Of a DNA stretch of 64,000 bases, positions 1 to 9,746 are shown in pieces. A model generated the notes under the pieces. The model saw only the letters and a program-made list of their open reading frames with translations. It had not been told where the DNA came from and made no database searches. The stretch spans positions 1-64,000 of the forward strand of contig NZ_JAUXNK010000096.1 of assembly GCF_030682845.1 (NCBI RefSeq), given 5' to 3'. Source of the DNA: Methanolobus sp. (GTDB taxonomy: Archaea > Halobacteriota > Methanosarcinia > Methanosarcinales > Methanosarcinaceae). Position numbers and translations under genes: made by a program. Position 1 is the stretch's first letter. Every line of letters begins with the position of its first letter.

Positions 1-877
1 CCTTGAACTTATCAACCATTTCTGCCAGGGGTTCCTGAGGACCTTTGAGGGCCGCTACTCCCCCATGCTGCACAAAAGTGGTCGTGTTACTTATAGAGTG
101 CGACTGTATCTTGAGCATGTTCTCGAATATATCAGGCCTGGCACATACATATCCCAGCCTCCACCCTGTCATTGCATAAGCTTTGGAGAAACCATTGACT
201 GTAATGGTCCGGTCCTGCATGCCTTCCATTGAGCCAATGCTCACATGCTCCTTATCATAGATGATCTTCTCATATATTTCATCCGAAAGTACAAGGAGAT
301 CGTGGTCAATGGCCAGATCCGCAATATTTTTCAGGGTCTGCCTGTCATATACGGCACCTGTGGGATTGCCCGGGCTGTTGACAACTATCAGCCGGGTCTT
401 ATCAGTAATGTATTCTTCCAGGTCCTGAGGCTTGAAACGGTCGTTGGCATCGGTCGGAACCCACACAGTATCCGCACCTGCGAACTTAATAGCAGAATCA
501 TAGGAAACCCATGCAGGGTCAAAGAGAATTGCCTCGTCATGATCGTCGAGGACTGTCAGCATGACTTCAAAGATAGCCTGCTTCGCACCCGGAGTTACAA
601 TTACATCTGATCCTTTTACGTCAAGCTTGTTCTCGGTCCGGAGCTTTTCGGCGATGGCCTCCCTGAGTTCAGGAATACCGGCAGGGGGGGTGTAATGGGT
701 CTCACCCCTGTACATCGCCTGGCATGCAGCATCACATATATGTTTAGGAGTATCAAAATCCGGCTCACCCAGACTGAAACTGACGACATCTACGCCCTGT
801 TGCCTTAATTTTGTAGCCATGTTTGCAACTTTTATAGTTGCAGACTCTTCCACCCGTTTTAACCTTGATGATGCCAT
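1..877 (-). CDS. Aspartate-type PLP aminotransferase, C-terminus cut by window edge
   Basis: This is a fold-type I, class I/II aminotransferase that would move an amino group between aspartate (or another amino acid) and a 2-oxo acid using pyridoxal phosphate in the cytoplasm. It is absent from the ORF track because it runs off the left edge; I translated it from the ATG at 877 (MASSRLKRVEESATIKVANM). Family motifs are visible: SLGEPDFDTP near the N-terminus, the NSPGNPTG loop, the DEIYEKIIYD stretch, and the PLP-lysine motif GFSKAYAMTGWRLGY. About 292 of an expected 380 or so residues are present. It is last in a minus-strand run with ribH, 44 bases downstream of its stop. The family is certain; substrate specificity cannot be read from sequence. 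Confidence 0.93.
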   Translation of the reverse strand, partial: MASSRLKRVEESATIKVANMATKLRQQGVDVVSFSLGEPDFDTPKHICDAACQAMYRGETHYTPPAGIPELREAIAEKLRTENKLDVKGSDVIVTPGAKQAIFEVMLTVLDDHDEAILFDPAWVSYDSAIKFAGADTVWVPTDANDRFKPQDLEEYITDKTRLIVVNSPGNPTGAVYDRQTLKNIADLAIDHDLLVLSDEIYEKIIYDKEHVSIGSMEGMQDRTITVNGFSKAYAMTGWRLGYVCARPDIFENMLKIQSHSISNTTTFVQHGGVAALKGPQEPLAEMVDKFK

Positions 878-921
878 GGAAACCCTTACCCGTTTACATA
901 GTATTTAAGCATATCTCTTTT

Positions 922-1326
922 TCAAAGACGCTGAACAAGCTTAACGGCAGCTTCTACTGCGCGTTTTCCATAATCAACACGTTCGTGGGCTTCCATTCTT
1001 GTCATACCGGGTCCCGCGATACCCAGAGTCACCGGCTTGTTATATTCCAGAGAAAGGTCGGTTATCTTCCTTGCTGCTTGCTGAACAACTATCTCATCGT
1101 GCTGCGTAGCACCCTCGATCACTATTCCCATGGTAACCACTGCATCGATATCTTTCCTTTCGCACAATCTTTTGATCGCGAGCGGCATATCATATACACC
1201 CGGTACCAGTATCTTTGCCACTACCTCAGCCCCGAGGAACTTTGCATGCTCATCGCCAAGCAATTCCATCTGGTAGGTAAGATCCCTGTTGAATTCAGCT
1301 ATTACAAATCCTAATCTGATGGTCAT
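922..1326 (-). CDS. ribH: 6,7-dimethyl-8-ribityllumazine synthase
   Basis: Lumazine synthase condenses 5-amino-6-ribitylamino-uracil with dihydroxybutanone phosphate, the penultimate step to riboflavin (and so FMN, FAD and, through a shared precursor, F420). The 134-residue protein has the family core: [10 protein letters not shown] at the N-terminus, [13 protein letters not shown], and [14 protein letters not shown] with the catalytic-region histidine. The ORF track starts at a GTG at 1335. I prefer the ATG at 1326 because GTGAT lies about 4-9 bases upstream as a Shine-Dalgarno, and MTIRLGF matches the usual family start. It follows riboflavin synthase by 24 bases, so the two final riboflavin steps are encoded together. 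Confidence 0.95.
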   Translation of the reverse strand: MTIRLGFVIAEFNRDLTYQMELLGDEHAKFLGAEVVAKILVPGVYDMPLAIKRLCERKDIDAVVTMGIVIEGATQHDEIVVQQAARKITDLSLEYNKPVTLGIAGPGMTRMEAHERVDYGKRAVEAAVKLVQRL

Positions 1327-1350
1327 ATCAATCACTGCTGTATCCCTAAT

Positions 1351-2983
<1,633 letters not shown>

Positions 2984-3181
2984 GCAAATCTCCTAATACT
3001 TTGTGAAAGCGTGATTGACAGATTTCCTGTGATTAAACGGGCTAAAGACATGTAGATTGGGATCCTGACCCCTTTAAGGACAGTGCAATACCTGCCTGAT
3101 TACGTAAGACTATTATATAATCCTGACTGGCCCTGTTTTAAGATATTATTTAGAGATATCCGATCAATGCTTTCCGCTGGA

Positions 3182-3739
3182 TCATCCATTAAGCATCTGC
3201 ATCACATCATGCTTGGTGACAACCCCTACCACCTGGCCTTTTTCAAGTACCAGGACCGCGGGATTCTTTTCAAGGATATGGGATATTACCTTGATATCAG
3301 CATTGGGGGAAACTGTAGGAAATGAATCACCCATCATTTCCTTGATCATCATCTGCGAGACCATGGCTTTCTTTTTGTCAGCCAGGGACCTCACGACCAT
3401 CTCCTCGGAGATGCTCCCCACCGGAACCCCGTTGGATATGACCGGTATCTGAGAAATGTGATACTTACCCATTATCTGTACCGCAGCGTCTACATGCTCT
3501 TCCGGAGAAACTGAGATCACATCGGTGTTCATGATGTTTACCACCAGGATATCCTCTTTTTCCGCGTCCTCGAACACCTCGATTATCTTCCTGAGAGTAG
3601 ATAAACGTGGATCTACATCCCCTGATTCTATGCGTGCTATCAAAGGCTGGCTGACTCCCGCGCGTTTTGCGAGGTCACTCTGAGTCAGGCTCAGTTCTAC
3701 CCTTTTTTGTTTTATCTCATCAGGCGTAGGAAGTTGCAT
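3182..3739 (-). CDS. HTH (XRE) transcriptional regulator with two CBS domains
   Basis: The 185-residue protein has an N-terminal Cro/C1-type helix-turn-helix (residues about 7-60, LTQSDLAKRAGVSQPLIARIESG) joined to a pair of CBS domains (about 68-185; second-motif regions ISQIPVISNGVPVGSISEEM and PAVLVLEKGQVVGVVTKHDV). This architecture is common in Euryarchaeota, and CBS pairs usually bind adenylyl ligands, so ligand-responsive transcription control is likely; its target is unknown. A TATA-like stretch lies about 25 bases before the ATG and no Shine-Dalgarno is visible, so the mRNA is probably leaderless. The gene stands alone between the riboflavin cluster and the ABC transporter. Confidence 0.9.
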   Translation of the reverse strand: MQLPTPDEIKQKRVELSLTQSDLAKRAGVSQPLIARIESGDVDPRLSTLRKIIEVFEDAEKEDILVVNIMNTDVISVSPEEHVDAAVQIMGKYHISQIPVISNGVPVGSISEEMVVRSLADKKKAMVSQMMIKEMMGDSFPTVSPNADIKVISHILEKNPAVLVLEKGQVVGVVTKHDVMQMLNG

Positions 3740-3775
3740 AATTATTACTGATAGTTATTATAATATTTAAGCCAT
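3740..3775 (-). promoter_or_regulatory. Promoter of the HTH-CBS gene, probably leaderless
   Basis: Read on the minus strand, TTAAATATTATAATAAC lies so that its TATA centre is about 25 bases before the ATG at 3739, the usual archaeal TATA-to-start-site distance. No GGTGA/GGAG element precedes the ATG. Transcription would then begin at or next to the start codon. Confidence 0.5.
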
Positions 3776-3849
3776 TACCTTTGAACCGGAATATGCGATA
3801 TATAAAATAAAATATTGAAAGACTCGCAGAGAGCAGCCTGGATTTGCGT

Positions 3850-4527
3850 TCATTCTGGCACCATTCCACCAAGCGATGCATTCTGCATATCCCTGAAAGC
3901 AAGCTCGTTATACAGGCCTGCATTATTTATCCGGGATAGACATATAACCTCATGGCATACCTTTTTCAGCAGGTTCTTTTCATGGCTCACAACCAGGATC
4001 CCGATATTCAGCTTTTCAGCAATATCAAGGATGCTCTCCCATATCTGGACCTGTGTGATAGCATCCACCATTGTAGTTATCTCGTCAGCTATCAGGAACT
4101 TCGTTTCAGGGCTCAGGGCCCTTGCAAGGGCAAACCGCTGAAGCTCACCGCCGGAAAGCTCGTTGGGCCATCTTTCAAGCCAGCTCGTCTTTATTCCAAA
4201 AGAGCTTAGAACATCCTGTGAGACTACGTGCCCCTCATTCAAGATATCTTTCATCTTCCATCTTGGATTCACAGCCTTTTCCGGGTGCTGGAATATAAGC
4301 TGGACGGGGTTATATGCGTTTGAGGGCATTTTCTTCCCATCTATACTTACAGTTCCCTGATAGTTCTTCTCATACCCGGCAAGTATCTTGCATAGAGTGG
4401 ATTTACCGCTTCCGCTGTCTCCCACCAGCCCTAATACTTCCCCGCTGCCTAAAGATATGTCCACATTGTTCAATATCAGGTCATCCTTCCTATATCCAAA
4501 GCTTATATTCTCACCTTTAAGATACAT
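3850..4527 (-). CDS. ABC transporter ATPase (NikE/DppF type)
   Basis: This is the second ATPase of a nickel/peptide-type importer, powering substrate uptake at the inner face of the membrane. The 225-residue protein has a Walker A at about residue 37 (GDSGSGKSTL), the Q-loop LIFQHP, the ABC signature LSGGELQRFALARAL, the Walker B FLIADEITTM and the switch histidine in LVVSHEKNLL. It is shorter than typical DppF/NikE and lacks the C-terminal oligopeptide extension. A GAGGTG Shine-Dalgarno lies just before the ATG, which overlaps the end of the upstream ATPase gene by 11 bases, indicating translational coupling. Glu-to-Thr variation after the Walker B aspartate (DEITTM rather than DEPTSA) is mild and leaves the catalytic Glu in place. 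Confidence 0.9.
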   Translation of the reverse strand: MYLKGENISFGYRKDDLILNNVDISLGSGEVLGLVGDSGSGKSTLCKILAGYEKNYQGTVSIDGKKMPSNAYNPVQLIFQHPEKAVNPRWKMKDILNEGHVVSQDVLSSFGIKTSWLERWPNELSGGELQRFALARALSPETKFLIADEITTMVDAITQVQIWESILDIAEKLNIGILVVSHEKNLLKKVCHEVICLSRINNAGLYNELAFRDMQNASLGGMVPE

Positions 4528-5494
4528 TATTGCACCTCACTAAGCCCTCGCCTATCCTTTTCAACTGAGGGATATCTTTTGAGCAATCCTCGGTCCTGAT
4601 AGAGCACCTTTCAAAGAACACACATCCCCCGTTAAGCTCATCCTGCATCGGCTGATGGCCTTCCATTTTCTGGAATCTGTTCTGGGGAAGGGCGTTCCAC
4701 AGGGCACGTGTGTAGGGATGTCTCAGATTCTCCCCTTCATTTGTAAAATCCTCAATCCTAGCCTCCTCCAGAATAGTGCCGGCATAGAATATTGCGATCC
4801 TGTCAGATATCTTCAATGCGGCCTCTATGTCATGGGTTATCAGTATAACTGCGCACCCTTTTTTCGCCATGTCCTTGAAATATCTCAGAGTCTCATCCAG
4901 ACTCCTCTCATCCAGTCCGGGAGTCGGCTCATCTGCAATTATGAGCTCTGCAGAGCTCATCAGGGCAGTTGAGACCAGGACCCTTCTGGCCATACCACCT
5001 GACAGTTCATGAGGGAGCATTTTGCCGACATCTGGTCGCAAATTATACCTTTGGAAGGTATCCCTCTGCCGCTCTCGCATCAACCCCTTATCCTTTTTTT
5101 CAACGCTTCCCGTCACCTGATCGGAAATTCTCATTAAGGGGTCCAGATAGGTCGTCGACTGGGGTATAAGAGATATTTCCTTACCTCGGAGTTCTTCTTT
5201 TTTCTCTTGTGTAAGACTCTGGCCCTTATACTCCATACTACCTGAAAGCCTGGAGTTAGAAGGCAAGATTCCCAGGATAGCATGCGCCAGAAGACTTTTG
5301 CCAGACCCGCTTGAACCTACGACAGCCAGAACCTCTCCACTGTAAGCTTCCAGGTTCATATTGGAGATGATTCGCAGTTCTGTCTGGCGAAGTCCTGAAG
5401 TATATTGAAAGAAAGAAAGTGAAAGATCCCTTACTTTCAAAAGAGCTTCAGAGCCAGACCCATCTATAATATTTGTCATCACTTCACTTTTCAT
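4517..5494 (-). CDS. ABC transporter ATPase (NikD/DppD type)
   Basis: The 325-residue ATPase is the D-type partner of a family 5 solute importer. It has the Walker A GSSGSGKSLLAHAILG, the signature LSGGMARRVLVSTAL, the Walker B LIIADEPTPGLD, and the C-terminal oligopeptide/dipeptide module with NLRHPYTRALWNALP followed by a Cys-containing tail (GGCVFFERCSIRTEDCS) typical of DppD/OppD/NikD. That tail binds an iron-sulfur cluster in some relatives; here four cysteines are visible. AGGTGA lies five bases before the ATG at 5494. The gene follows the second permease by 61 bases. Nickel is the favoured substrate from context, but peptides or opines are possible. Confidence 0.9.
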   Translation of the reverse strand: MKSEVMTNIIDGSGSEALLKVRDLSLSFFQYTSGLRQTELRIISNMNLEAYSGEVLAVVGSSGSGKSLLAHAILGILPSNSRLSGSMEYKGQSLTQEKKEELRGKEISLIPQSTTYLDPLMRISDQVTGSVEKKDKGLMRERQRDTFQRYNLRPDVGKMLPHELSGGMARRVLVSTALMSSAELIIADEPTPGLDERSLDETLRYFKDMAKKGCAVILITHDIEAALKISDRIAIFYAGTILEEARIEDFTNEGENLRHPYTRALWNALPQNRFQKMEGHQPMQDELNGGCVFFERCSIRTEDCSKDIPQLKRIGEGLVRCNNVS

Positions 5495-5555
5495 AATTCA
5501 CCTGCTTTAATTGGTCACTTATTCTCTTTTCATGACTAAATTCCTGATACTAGCT

Positions 5556-6413
5556 CTACTCATGGGCTTTCTTGGGGTCCATAAGCTTTCCGAGATTCTC
5601 TCCTAAAATGTCAACTGCCAGAACTACGATCAGCAAGGATAATCCGGGGAATAGTGCAAGCCACCAGTATCCTGCTGACAGGTACTTCATAGACTCAGAT
5701 AGAATAATACCAATTGCTGGTTCGTGTGGTGAAAGACCGAAACCTAAGAAAGTCACAGAAGCTTCGTGCAGAATTGCATGTGGAAATATTAATATTGTAC
5801 CTAGCATGAACTTTGGGATCAAGTGAGGAAGAATATGTTTTCTGGCCACCCACACGTATGACTTGCCGAAGTTCCTGGATATGTGGATATAGTCCTGAGT
5901 TTTTATTTGTTTGATCTCTGCTCTTACAACTCTTGTAAGGCCTGCCCAGTGCGTTAATCCAACCCCTATTATGACTCCTGTAGCACCTCCTCCCAATCCT
6001 ATCGAGACAAGGATAATCAGCAGCAGATGAGGTATTGAGAGGAACAGGTCCACCAGCCATGATACAATAGAGTCTGCTGTTTTTCCCATACTGGAAAACA
6101 AACCTAGAAACACACTTATTAAAGTACTTATTGTAGAGGCAAATATCCCAACCATTATGCTTAAGCCTAGTCCGGCGAGAGTTCTTGCAAGCATATCTCT
6201 TCCCATCCAATCAGTCCCAAAAGGATGTTCAAGAGAAGGAGCAAGATTCTTGGAACCAAAATTAGTAGACAATAATTCGCTGTCCATATAAAGGCTTGAT
6301 GTCAGAATTGTTATCACTAACAACGACATGAGGATTATCAACAGAATGGTCCTTTGCCTGAGGTTCAGTGGTCTTAACAGTCCCTTATTATTCATTGGAA
6401 AAGCAGTGCTCAT
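5556..6413 (-). CDS. ABC transporter permease (NikC/DppC type)
   Basis: The 285-residue membrane subunit has an N-terminal cytoplasmic segment, a first membrane helix at about residues 22-44, an HPFGTDWMGRDMLARTL motif characteristic of DppC/NikC permeases, and further helices. The EAA-type cytoplasmic loop that docks the ATPase is visible around VRAEIKQIKTQDYIHISRNF. Its ATG overlaps the stop of the upstream permease (ATGA), and GGAGAT precedes it. It forms the translocation channel with the NikB-type partner. Confidence 0.9.
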   Translation of the reverse strand: MSTAFPMNNKGLLRPLNLRQRTILLIILMSLLVITILTSSLYMDSELLSTNFGSKNLAPSLEHPFGTDWMGRDMLARTLAGLGLSIMVGIFASTISTLISVFLGLFSSMGKTADSIVSWLVDLFLSIPHLLLIILVSIGLGGGATGVIIGVGLTHWAGLTRVVRAEIKQIKTQDYIHISRNFGKSYVWVARKHILPHLIPKFMLGTILIFPHAILHEASVTFLGFGLSPHEPAIGIILSESMKYLSAGYWWLALFPGLSLLIVVLAVDILGENLGKLMDPKKAHE

Positions 6414-7405
6414 GCTTCCATCTCCTGTTGTCTTATCCGGGGGTCCACGAACTGATATATTATATCAGCGATCAGATTCCCAACAAAGACAAACAGAGTA
6501 CTTATGAGAACAATTCCTAGAAGCAGAGGCACATCGGACCTTATGCCTGCCTCTACCGCGGCCCGACCAAGTCCCGGATAGGAAAAAACCTGCTCCACCA
6601 GAAGAGCCCCTCCGAACAATTCACTGAATCCTAAGAACTGGAGCGTGATAGCCGGAAGAGCCACATTTCTAACACCGTGTCTTAATACCAAGCCAAATCC
6701 TTTTTCACCCCTTGCCTTTGCAAATAATACATAATCACTCGACATGACCTCTATTAGTTTTTCACGGGTGAACATTGCAATTGGGGCGACTCCCAGCAAG
6801 CCCAGGGCTATTGCAGGGAGAATCAAATGCTTCAGACGATCAAGAACTGTCACTTCTTCAGCTGCAACACCGATGGGTACACCCAACCCTACAGGGAACC
6901 AGCCCAAATGCACTGAAAACACAAGCATCATGACCAATGCCAGCCAGAATGTCGGAGTGGCAAGCAGGATATAGCAGTAAGTCTTTATTATTTTATCTAC
7001 CCACGTCCCATTTTTCATTCCTGCCACTATCCCCAGAACAAAACCTAGTACCCCGGATAGTAGCCAAGCTGAGGCCATCAGGGCCAGAGAAGCAGTGAAA
7101 CGTTCTTTAATGACATCACTTACAGGCATCCTGTATATCAATGAATCACCCAAGTCCCCTTTAAGCACGTTTCCAAGCCAGTTGAGGTATTTTTCATGGG
7201 CTGGAGTGTTGACTCCCCAGTATTCCTCCAATATTGCCTTTTGCTCCGGTGTGATGCTCATTGCTCCGATGTAAATACTGACAGGATCTATTGGGGATTG
7301 ATCGACAAGCCAAAGGCTGGCAATAGAAACAACTGCCATGAGGCATATCAATTTGAGAATTTTTTTTGTTGTGAAAATAGCTAGTTTTTTGCTTTCAGCT
7401 TTCAT
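6410..7405 (-). CDS. ABC transporter permease (NikB/DppB type)
   Basis: The 331-residue permease has an N-terminal membrane helix, the DppB/NikB-family periplasmic segment around YWGVNTPAHEKYLNWLGNVLKGDLG, five more predicted helices, and the EAA docking loop TREKLIEVMSSDYVLFAKARG. GGGTGGA lies directly upstream of the ATG. It is the first gene after a 129-base gap that carries a hairpin downstream of the binding-protein gene, and it overlaps the next permease by four bases. Expression of the membrane and ATPase genes probably depends on read-through of that hairpin. Confidence 0.9.
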   Translation of the reverse strand: MKAESKKLAIFTTKKILKLICLMAVVSIASLWLVDQSPIDPVSIYIGAMSITPEQKAILEEYWGVNTPAHEKYLNWLGNVLKGDLGDSLIYRMPVSDVIKERFTASLALMASAWLLSGVLGFVLGIVAGMKNGTWVDKIIKTYCYILLATPTFWLALVMMLVFSVHLGWFPVGLGVPIGVAAEEVTVLDRLKHLILPAIALGLLGVAPIAMFTREKLIEVMSSDYVLFAKARGEKGFGLVLRHGVRNVALPAITLQFLGFSELFGGALLVEQVFSYPGLGRAAVEAGIRSDVPLLLGIVLISTLFVFVGNLIADIIYQFVDPRIRQQEMEA

Positions 7406-7487
7406 TATCCACCCTATTCACGGTCATTCTATCGCATTTAAGGTACAATCATGTGAGAAAACGTCTATACATCTAACAATATATTAG

Positions 7488-7510
7488 GCTGAGGATTTCC
7501 CATCCTCAGC
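7488..7510 (-). terminator. Intercistronic hairpin after binding-protein gene 1
   Basis: GCTGAGGAT and ATCCTCAGC form a perfect nine-base-pair stem around a TTCCC loop, 24 bases beyond the stop of the binding-protein gene and before the permease genes. On the minus strand it is followed by an A/T-rich tract rather than a clean U-run. It may be a partial terminator or an mRNA 3' stabiliser that raises binding-protein levels over the permeases. A near copy follows the second binding-protein gene. Confidence 0.6.
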
Positions 7511-7534
7511 TCTATTTCAGTTCATGCTTCAGCT

Positions 7535-9148
7535 CTAAATTCGCTCCCATTCAACTACGTTTCCCAATATGTCAGAACCAAAGGGCTGTATCAAGGGAGT
7601 TCCGATGTCCAGATCTTCATTCACTAGATATACACAATTGACTGTTGCCAGCCACATCCATGCAGCATCTCCATTCTGAGAGAATCCGGTCTGTCCGTCC
7701 CATGCAGCCAGTTGCCAGTTTTCATTGGCCATATCCTGATCAGAACTTGTCATGGCAATTTCAATATACTGGTCCACTTTTGAGTTGTTGTACTTTATAA
7801 CATTGTTCCAGTTTGCCGGGTCGTAAGACTCGCTATGGTATCTGAAATACAGGTCGGAAGAATCTAGTTTACCCCATCCCCAAATGACCGGAGTCGAAGG
7901 AGCTAAGGCGTTTATCTTGTTCCAGCTTCCACCTTCCGGTTTAATGCTGATACCCATTTTTTTGGCTTGCTCGGATATAGAAAGTGCTAAAGCCTGTCTT
8001 TCCTGTGCACTTGCGGGATATAGCAAGGTAAATTCAGCTTTTACTCCGTTCTTCTCACGGATCCCATCACCGTCAGTATCCACCCAACCTGCCTGGCTCA
8101 AGATCCTTCTGGCTTCGTCAATGTTCCCGTCTTCAAAAATTGCTTCCCTGCTTCCCCAAGGCAGCTTATCAACACCCGAAAATTCCGGCTGGCCATGTCC
8201 GTTCAAAGGCCCATCGACTAAGACTTGCCTGTCAATTCCAATGTTCAGGGCTTTTCGTATTGCAATATCAGAAGTTACATCATTTCCAAGCGGATGACCA
8301 TGTGGTGTTTTTTTGCCTGTGTTTGGCTCAAACGGGAAGCTGATTCCACGAGCAGAAATGCTATCAAGAGATACAATCCTCATTCCATTCACATTTTTAT
8401 CAGCAAGTGATGATGGAATTTCGGCTATGTCAACTTTTCCTGCCTTGGCAGCAGCAAAAGCAGTATCTCCCGTGATAAAGAGTATTGTCAGCTTTTTGAA
8501 GTAAGGTTCCTGGCCATAATACTCAGGATTTGCTTCTAAAATTAACTGCTGACCTTTATCCCACTGTTTGAAGATGTATGGGCCGGACCCTATGGGGTTC
8601 TGACCGTAAGCCCCGGTATAGGAGTGTTCGGGAACTATCCCCATTTCTACAAGTCTATGAATGAATATAGATCGGGGTTCAAATAATTTAAATTCAATTG
8701 TATTGTCATCAATGGCAGTTGCTTTTTCCAGCATGGTCATATCAACTACAGTAGCGGCATTTGCTGCTGTATTGAACGTGAATGCTACATCCCTGGCTGT
8801 CAGTGGCACACCGTCATGGAATTTTACGTCATCCCTTATATCTACAGTCCAGGTCAGACCATCCTCACTGATAGTGTAACCTGTAGCCAGGTCATTGATC
8901 ACAACTGCGTTGCTATCTCTTTTAAAAAGAGTGCTCTGAATCAATGGTTCATGGTCATAGCCCCAGCCAGTAATGGGATTGAAGCCATCCTGAGGCTCTC
9001 CTAGATGTGTTCCTACAGCTGCAATTAGCCCATCAGATGCAACAGTGTCAATTGACTTTGCTTTTCCTGACACGTCTACGCATCCGAGAACAGAGACGGT
9101 TCCAATCATTACTACAAATATCAATAAAAGATCTAACAACTTTTTCAT
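7535..9148 (-). CDS. Family 5 substrate-binding lipoprotein 1 (nickel/peptide type)
   Basis: This 537-residue solute-binding protein captures substrate outside the cell for the adjacent ABC importer. The signal peptide ends in a lipobox (SVLGC, Cys23), so the mature protein should be lipid-anchored. The SBP_bac_5 hallmarks are present: WTVDIRDDVKFHDGVPLTARDV near residue 90 and NPIGSGPYIFKQW. The C-terminal half carries a DTDGDGIREKNG segment common in NikA/DppA-like proteins. AGGAAG precedes the ATG, and TATA-like stretches lie at about 9190-9200 and 9251-9258. It is clearly a tandem paralogue of the gene at 9747 and has exactly the same length. Nickel is suggested by nearby CODH, CooC and CooT genes, but this is inference. 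Confidence 0.9.
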   Translation of the reverse strand: MKKLLDLLLIFVVMIGTVSVLGCVDVSGKAKSIDTVASDGLIAAVGTHLGEPQDGFNPITGWGYDHEPLIQSTLFKRDSNAVVINDLATGYTISEDGLTWTVDIRDDVKFHDGVPLTARDVAFTFNTAANAATVVDMTMLEKATAIDDNTIEFKLFEPRSIFIHRLVEMGIVPEHSYTGAYGQNPIGSGPYIFKQWDKGQQLILEANPEYYGQEPYFKKLTILFITGDTAFAAAKAGKVDIAEIPSSLADKNVNGMRIVSLDSISARGISFPFEPNTGKKTPHGHPLGNDVTSDIAIRKALNIGIDRQVLVDGPLNGHGQPEFSGVDKLPWGSREAIFEDGNIDEARRILSQAGWVDTDGDGIREKNGVKAEFTLLYPASAQERQALALSISEQAKKMGISIKPEGGSWNKINALAPSTPVIWGWGKLDSSDLYFRYHSESYDPANWNNVIKYNNSKVDQYIEIAMTSSDQDMANENWQLAAWDGQTGFSQNGDAAWMWLATVNCVYLVNEDLDIGTPLIQPFGSDILGNVVEWERI

Positions 9149-9225
9149 AATTCTTCTTCCTAATTCGTTCTTACCGTATATACAACGCTTATTATATACC
9201 TTGATAAAACACTTTGCTTTTGGAC

Positions 9226-9258
9226 ATACTTTTATTTCTACTTTACGTTACATATATA
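9226..9258 (-). promoter_or_regulatory. Promoter-region motif shared by both binding-protein genes
   Basis: ATACTTTT, a 13-base spacer, then GTTACATATATA. The same ATACTTTT...GT(A/T)ACA layout occurs twice upstream of the other binding-protein gene (11497-11550). On the minus strand the right end doubles as a TATA-like ATATATATG about 105 bases before the start codon. A common regulator is plausible but unproven. Confidence 0.4.
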
Positions 9259-9573
9259 TGCCACAATCCACATAGTGGAACATAACGAAGTACATTCCTA
9301 GTTATCTATTGATTTTCTATTAATGGTGTCATGGTTTTGTGCTTTGGCCAATATGTTTGGTATATAACCATACATCCCTAGTCAGACCTGTTCTTAGCGA
9401 TAGAATAATGCTGATTAAGGTAAACACATTAGCAAATGTAGTAATTCTTTGTAGGATATATACCCTTGGGGCAGCAATCAAAACTGTTAGCATATACTCC
9501 AAATATCAAGCTTTTATCACCTATCAGCTCGTGAGATGTATATTTCCTGCAGTCAAAATACTTGATTCTTAAT

Positions 9574-9588
9574 TTGGTGTGACACCAA
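9574..9588. promoter_or_regulatory. Perfect palindrome, operator-like
   Basis: TTGGTGT-G-ACACCAA is a perfect seven-base inverted repeat with a one-base centre. It lies about 425 bases upstream of binding protein 1 and 160 bases past the stop of binding protein 2. It could be a regulator site; no nearby plus-strand gene would use it. Confidence 0.35.
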
Positions 9589-9707
9589 TAAACAAACCAC
9601 AACACATTTTTTCATTAAAGCGGGGTAATAGATAATCTCTTTTTGAAGCCAGAATCCGGAATATGCATTCATAACCGTATCAATGGACAGTCCGGAAATA
9701 TTTTAAA

Positions 9708-9728
9708 CTGAGGATGGGAAGTCCTCAG
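9708..9728 (-). terminator. Hairpin after binding-protein gene 2
   Basis: CTGAGGA and TCCTCAG form a seven-base-pair stem with a seven-base loop, 18 bases beyond the stop codon. On the minus strand it is followed by TTTAAAATATTT, so it resembles an intrinsic terminator. It is nearly the same sequence as the hairpin after the paralogous gene. Confidence 0.6.
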
Positions 9729-9746
9729 CTTCATTAAGATTATGCT

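Larger units (their letters stand above)
9149..9746. other. Intergenic region between the twin binding-protein genes
   Basis: This roughly 600-base, A/T-rich stretch has no convincing gene; the short plus-strand frame at 9339-9572 matches nothing I recognise and has no good ribosome site. It holds the minus-strand promoter of binding protein 1, a motif shared with the other binding-protein promoter (9226-9252), a perfect palindrome (9574-9588), and the hairpin after binding protein 2 (9708-9728). Confidence 0.6.

Noticed and set aside
9339-9572. 77-residue plus-strand frame between the binding-protein genes
   Set aside because: No ribosome site, no recognisable domain, A/T-rich intergenic setting.
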